Made by a program: the position numbers and the translations under genes. DNA of 13,443 bases. Source: Phoronis ovalis. Taxonomy: Eukaryota > Phoronida > Phoronidae. Under the pieces are notes generated by a model. The model ran no database searches, was not told the origin of the DNA, and saw only the letters and a list, made by a program, of their open reading frames with translations. Location: contig JAOXYB010038162.1 of assembly GCA_028565635.1 (NCBI GenBank), positions 1-13,443 on the forward strand, in the 5' to 3' direction. Below, in pieces: positions 10,059 to 13,443 of the stretch (position 1 is the stretch's first letter; the number at the start of each line of letters is the position of its first letter).

Positions 10059-10565
10059 GAGGAAATGCATGTCCGGCCGAGATTGGACGTTCACCCAGTA
10101 ATCTGCCACGACTTGGTAATAACTGGGCTAATCTGATGACTAATAATGCCTTTCCTTGTGATGCCATTATCAACGCTTTTTTATACTATCGAGGCTCACC
10201 AGGAGGACGCGTGTTTGTTGGAATATGGCGTCAGACTGGCGATAAAGAATTTGTGTTGCGTCAAAAATTTGAACTACCTCCTGCATCTGTAGGTAGTCAT
10301 AGAGTCGAAATATCACCATTCAAAGTTAGAAAAGGGGAATTTTTAGGTATCACATATTCTAGAAGTGCTGCTTCTGGTATTGTCAGGTATGCTGCTTCGT
10401 CAGATGGTATTCCTGACCAAGAATTGTATCAAAATTTTCATGCTGAAGTGTTTGACGATCAGATTGTTGAGAATGTTCCAATAGATTTTGATCAATTTAA
10501 TGGTGCATACAATAGAAGAACATTTGCATTGCAAGCACAACTGGAATACAATGGTGGTCCAACAG
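10059..10565 (+). CDS. HSPG2: Exon: unassigned extracellular domain of about 169 residues between SEA and LDLa
   Basis: One 507-nt exon (phase 1 in, phase 1 out) encodes a whole module. The acceptor is TTTTAG|GAG and the donor ACAG|GTAATT. The frame is open throughout. The domain has two cysteines only, Cys5 and Cys34 (in FPCDA), which could form a disulfide. Alternating hydrophobic strands suggest an all-beta sandwich: AIINAFLYY (36-44), RVFVGIWRQ (51-59), FVLRQKFELP (65-74), HRVEISPF (81-88), FLGITYS (95-101), IVRYAA (108-113), and FALQAQLEY (156-164). Notable positions are VGIWR with Trp57, and KGEFLGI at 92-98, where a polar Lys-Gly turn precedes a strand. There are no N-glycosylation sequons, membrane segments or catalytic motifs. 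I recall similar 'PCD...VGIWR...KGdfiGI' patterns in uncharacterised invertebrate extracellular proteins, but cannot name a family. A ligand- or carbohydrate-binding role is only a guess. The upstream and downstream phases tie it to the SEA and LDLa exons. Confidence 0.85.
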
Positions 10566-10814
10566 GTAATTTCTTGTATAGTGGTGGTGGGGTTGGTAAA
10601 AAGTTGTGTGCTTTGCTTATTATATCAATAAATGCTATTTGTTTAACTCTTAACTAATTATGCAAATGGCTGTTGACTGTTTCGAATTGACTTCGATCAC
10701 TGTTTTCGATCCCTACAGAATTAGGGTAAAGATTTAAAAAATGAAAATATATAAGAATTAAATTTCAAATTGATCGTAAGGTTTAAATGAGAATTACTAA
10801 TCTCAAATCATCTT

Positions 10815-10839
10815 ATAATAATAATAATAAATAATAATC
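10815..10839. repeat. Short TAA/AAT microsatellite
   Basis: A run of ATAATAATAATAATAAATAATAAT type repeats. It directly abuts the GC-richer block that follows, an arrangement seen at the simple-repeat tail of some SINEs when read on the opposite strand. By itself it is a simple repeat. Confidence 0.8.
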
Positions 10840-11070
10840 ATAGTCCGACTATATTCATAGAAAGTGTGCGGTCCACCCCTAGTATGGATACTGTGGTTCG
10901 CCAAGTACCCTGTCGGTGCATTCACCATAATTAGACAGGGAAACCTTCTTTGGGGTGAAAAACCTGTCTACTAATTACTGTTACAGAGGTCTGACCATAA
11001 TGGATCAGAGGCATCAATATATCATTATCTAGTTATTTAGTCTGCTCCCATGCAAGTACTGACAGGTTTA
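10840..11070. repeat. Possible decayed SINE-like or structured repeat block
   Basis: The block is GC-richer than its surroundings and abuts a TAA repeat. It contains CCCTGTC at 10908-10914 pairing with GACAGGG at 10934-10940, a nested GGTG/CACC stem at 10915-10926, and another CCTGTC at 10963-10968 that could pair with the same GACAGG. On the minus strand the ATT-type repeat would be its 3' tail. I could not find clear tRNA-type A and B promoter boxes (GGTTCGCC at about 10895 is only a partial B box), so the class is undecided. Confidence 0.3.
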
Positions 11071-12564
11071 TTAGGTGCATGACATGCATAGATATGTAAT
11101 ATCTTCCAGATTACATGTTAATACATGTGGTAAATCCAATCACCACCCTTCTTAATACCAGTTTAAACCATTGTTTAAAATTGTCATTTTTACAATTACA
11201 TCCAAGGTTTATTATTCATTCATGCTTGAAATACTATCAATTGCACTTTTTTCCTGCCAGAGTTTCATTTACAATTCACAAAAAAATGCGAAAATCTATT
11301 GAAAATGTGTACCCTTTTTGTTCTAGAAATAAAATTTAATATCTTATAGTTATCAGTAAGTTTGAAAAAGAGGATTTCAAACTATAGTTCAGTCAACTTA
11401 ATCATGAAAATCCCCTGAAGCTTGTAAACTCTGCTTAATGTCATTGACAATTTATCAGAGTTTTGTACATTTCTCAAGTAACATCCACTTTGCATTTTAC
11501 TTGTCAAAATTTTTTTAATAATACTTTCCATGTCAGATGTCAGCAAATTTGGTTATGGAATAACATTAAAAATGTCTTCCCTATGTAAAATTTAGCCAGT
11601 TTGACTCTGGTTGTACAAGTTATCCGAATTTTGTGATTTTTTTTATAGTGTGAAAAGGGGATTCGTGATTTACACATTTTGAAATTAAAAAGTTACTTGA
11701 TGTATTCAATTTCAAAATATCACTTACTGCTGACATTCTGTAAAAAAGTAAAAATTGTGTGCTTGCATCTAATAAGGTTTGGATTCATTGATATAGATCG
11801 TTACTTAGCAACTAAGTTTATGTTCATGTTGCTGCATTAATAACTGCTGTAATAGTAGTGGCTGTGACCAGTAGTGAGTTATCCGACCTTTTCCCATTTG
11901 TGTAATTTAACATGGAAAGGCTGTAATTCTATTACAACAGTCAGTCTAGTCTACTAAATACACCTATCAACTATTTTGATAACAGTATAGAAATAATACT
12001 GAAGAGTTTCTTCTTACAGCAAAACAGATGTCTCTTTGATTCTAAATTATTGTAAACCAGCTAGATGTATATTTTATGCACCTTAATTTATTGCAACAGT
12101 AACCTACTACCATTGTCAACTGCTACTGAATGAGTTAATTCTGTGGTAATATCTCCAAGTGGAAGTGATTAGCTTGTCTGCTAGAAAAAAAATCCGGTTG
12201 GCTGCAGACTGGCTGCAGGATAGCACTTAAGTATTGTGTGTGGTGGAGATCAAAAACTTCTAGCTGATGAACTTTGTTGGTGAGGCGTGACTATACCATA
12301 TAGCATTTTGATACACCTATATGGTTTAAAAAATATAGAGTGTTGATACATTCTGCAGCTAAAACTACTTGAATTATCCAAAAAGATGTTCTTCATTTTA
12401 TAAACACAGTTAAAAAGTGATAAAAACCAGCAAACCAGAGTCCATCCTTAGACTTGGAATGGTAACTACTGATATACAAAGCAACTTGGAGTTTAACTTG
12501 TAAAATAGAATTGCTGTTGAAATGCAATATTTACATTATATACCTGTGTTACTTTTTGCTATAG

Positions 12565-12711
12565 CCCCACCCACTCTTATTTCGCCTACCAGCGGTATAA
12601 CTCAATGTGGTCAAGATGAATTCAGGTGCTCTAGTGGTAACTGTATTGTTGGAAAATGGAGGTGTGATGGAACCACAGATTGCAATGATGGCTCTGACGA
12701 AGTGAACTGTC
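12565..12711 (+). CDS. HSPG2: Exon: LDL-receptor class A (LDLa) repeat
   Basis: This 147-nt exon (phase 1 in, phase 1 out, donor GTAAGT) encodes a short Pro/Thr/Ser linker ([11 protein letters not shown]) and one complete LDLa repeat. All six cysteines are present: Cys15, 22, 27, 34, 40 and 49 of the exon peptide, expected to pair 1-3, 2-5 and 4-6. The calcium cage is intact: Trp32, Asp35, Asp39, Asp45 and Glu46, the last in the hallmark SDE. LDLa repeats bind lipoprotein or other ligands in a calcium-dependent way; perlecan domain II has several in series after the SEA domain. This would be the first of that series, and further repeats should lie beyond 13443. The exon ends inside an Arg codon (C|GT). 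The frame stays open upstream of 12565, but the acceptor and phase fix the start. Confidence 0.93.
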
Positions 12712-12906
12712 GTAAGTACAGTATATGGGCCTTTATTAGATTATTATACAGCTGATAAGGGATTTAGTGAATGTAAAAGTTTACTCCTAATGTACTGGTG
12801 TGTATGATCTTGGTTTATGATTGAGAGTTACCTGTCGTCTGGCAAGTGGTATTTGTTTATTGTAAAAAAAATCACAAAAATACCCAAAAGAAGGTCTTTA
12901 AAATAG

Positions 12907-12920
12907 AGTCCCCGGGGACT
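12907..12920. repeat. 14-bp perfect palindrome AGTCCCCGGGGACT
   Basis: A GC-rich perfect palindrome in AT-rich intron. It is followed at 12924-12933 by ATCATAAACC, which is the reverse complement of GGTTTATGAT near 12811-12820. The set may be the remnant of a small inverted-repeat element, but no complete ends are seen. Confidence 0.6.
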
Positions 12921-13081
12921 AAGATCATAAACCTTATTATAATTTCTTGAGAGGGCTGAAGTGGGAATGCATGTTTGCATGAAAGGATACATTTTTAGAG
13001 CCGTCGGCGTGCAATGCACATTATGCCTTTTGGATATATTTTTTGCCTAAAATCACAAAAAGGGGTTGATTTTTGAAGGAA

Positions 13082-13100
13082 TGACACTTTGTGAGTGTCA
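13082..13100. other. Perfect 7-bp hairpin TGACACT/AGTGTCA
   Basis: The two 7-nt arms (13082-13088 and 13094-13100) pair perfectly around a 5-nt loop. There is no U-tract or gene context for a terminator, so it is recorded only as a structure. Confidence 0.5.
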
Positions 13101-13340
13101 AATCTGGGACTAAAATATATTTAGTTTCTAATCTCTACTTTTATTCTCCTGAAATCTTTGTGATGATTGTGCATCTGATGAGCAAAAACCTTTTACCGTA
13201 ACCTAATTTTAATTTTTTTTTTGTCATTTCTGATTATGTATCAGTCTGAATATCCATCCATTAATGTTCTCAGCTAATGTCTGGGCTTAATCGCTTCAAT
13301 TTTCATTTATCTCAAAATAAAGAAACAGTAATCCTTTATA

Positions 13341-13443
13341 TCTATACTACTAAATCTCGAGTGTCCGTCTGTCTGTCTGTCTATCTGTCTGTCACTCTTT
13401 CCACCAAATATCTTCAAAACTATTACATGTAGAATCATGATCT
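13341..13443 (+). mobile_element. Possible 5' end of a Helitron-like element with CTGT repeats
   Basis: TCTATACTACTAAA starts at 13341, directly after an A at 13340. Helitrons insert between A and T and begin with TC, and TCTATACTA-type starts are familiar in animal Helitrons. A CTGT/CTAT microsatellite (about 13365-13394) follows, then non-repetitive sequence running off the edge. I recall the same arrangement of start plus CTGT array in dispersed animal repeats. The 3' end (hairpin plus CTRR) is outside the window, so this stays tentative. Confidence 0.42.
13365..13394. repeat. CTGT tetranucleotide microsatellite
   Basis: About seven CTGT units with one CTAT interruption. It lies within the Helitron-like sequence and may belong to that element rather than being an independent locus. 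Confidence 0.9.

Larger units (their letters stand above)
10566..12564 (+). other. Intron (1999 nt, phase 1) between the unnamed domain and the LDLa exon
   Basis: The donor is the suboptimal GTAATT at 10566, and the acceptor, TTTTTGCTATAG, ends at 12564. The reading frame stays open past the donor to a TAA at 10655-10657, and AATAAA hexamers occur at 10627-10632 and 10826-10831 (see findings). A TAA-repeat and a GC-richer structured block follow at 10817-11070. The rest, to 12564, is AT-rich with no supported gene. Confidence 0.7.
12712..13443 (+). other. Intron downstream of the LDLa exon (runs off the window)
   Basis: It starts with consensus GTAAGT at 12712. No second LDLa exon is visible before the edge. 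It contains several small palindromes (12907-12920, 13082-13100) and, from 13341, a Helitron-like terminus with CTGT repeats. Confidence 0.7.

Noticed and set aside
10136-10657. A free-standing 173-residue gene starting at the ATG at 10136
   Set aside because: The frame is open upstream to a good acceptor at 10058 with domain-like residues (including a cysteine), and a donor at 10566 splits it from the C-terminal tail. It is better read as an internal exon.
10890-10910. GGTTCGCC as a tRNA-type B box
   Set aside because: Only part of the consensus matches, and no A box or cloverleaf could be found at the right distance.
12522-12755. Secreted small protein: the ATG at 12522 followed by a hydrophobic stretch looks like a signal peptide before the LDLa repeat
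   Set aside because: The hydrophobic stretch overlaps the pyrimidine-rich tract of the 3' splice site at 12564. The phase and the consensus donor at 12712 fit an internal exon much better.

Overview
The window looks like part of one large, intron-rich animal gene read on the + strand. Six exons are visible. Each has AG/GT borders, and their codon phases agree end to end. They total about 1.15 kb of coding sequence; the rest is AT-rich intron with microsatellites and decayed transposon sequence. Nothing suggests bacterial or viral DNA. Long introns, AT-rich non-coding DNA, a foldback MITE and a Helitron-like end suggest an invertebrate metazoan. I cannot name the phylum with confidence; a mollusc-like or other spiralian animal is only a guess.

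The exons encode consecutive modules of an extracellular proteoglycan, most likely the N-terminal part of a perlecan (HSPG2/trol/unc-52 family). In order they are: an acidic segment with two Gly-Ser-Gly-X-Gly glycosaminoglycan attachment sites (1239-1401); an SEA domain split over two exons (3862-4027 and 5821-5972) with an intact Gly-Ser autoproteolysis motif; a candidate 15-nt microexon (8570-8584); one 507-nt exon encoding a compact domain of about 169 residues that I cannot assign to a named family (10059-10565); and an LDL-receptor class A repeat (12565-12711). Glycosaminoglycan sites, then SEA, then LDLa is the domain I to domain II order of perlecan. The extra domain between SEA and LDLa is the part that known vertebrate perlecan does not explain. 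From the end of the SEA domain onward every visible intron is phase 1, so each module can be gained, lost or skipped without breaking the frame. Both ends of the gene lie outside the window: there is no signal peptide, promoter or final stop codon here.

Introns: 1-1238 (an AT/GT microsatellite at the left edge), 1402-3861 (holds a 687-bp foldback element with TA ends at 2827-3513), 4028-5820 (a hairpin and a palindrome near the 3' splice site), 5973-8569, 8585-10058 (a 30-bp tandem duplication), 10566-12564 (an open read-through ending in a hydrophobic tail, then a GC-richer structured block) and 12712-13443 (small palindromes, then a Helitron-like 5' end with CTGT repeats at the right edge).

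Most attention should go to the unnamed domain at 10059-10565, the microexon before it, and the possible short isoform that would arise if the intron after it were retained.
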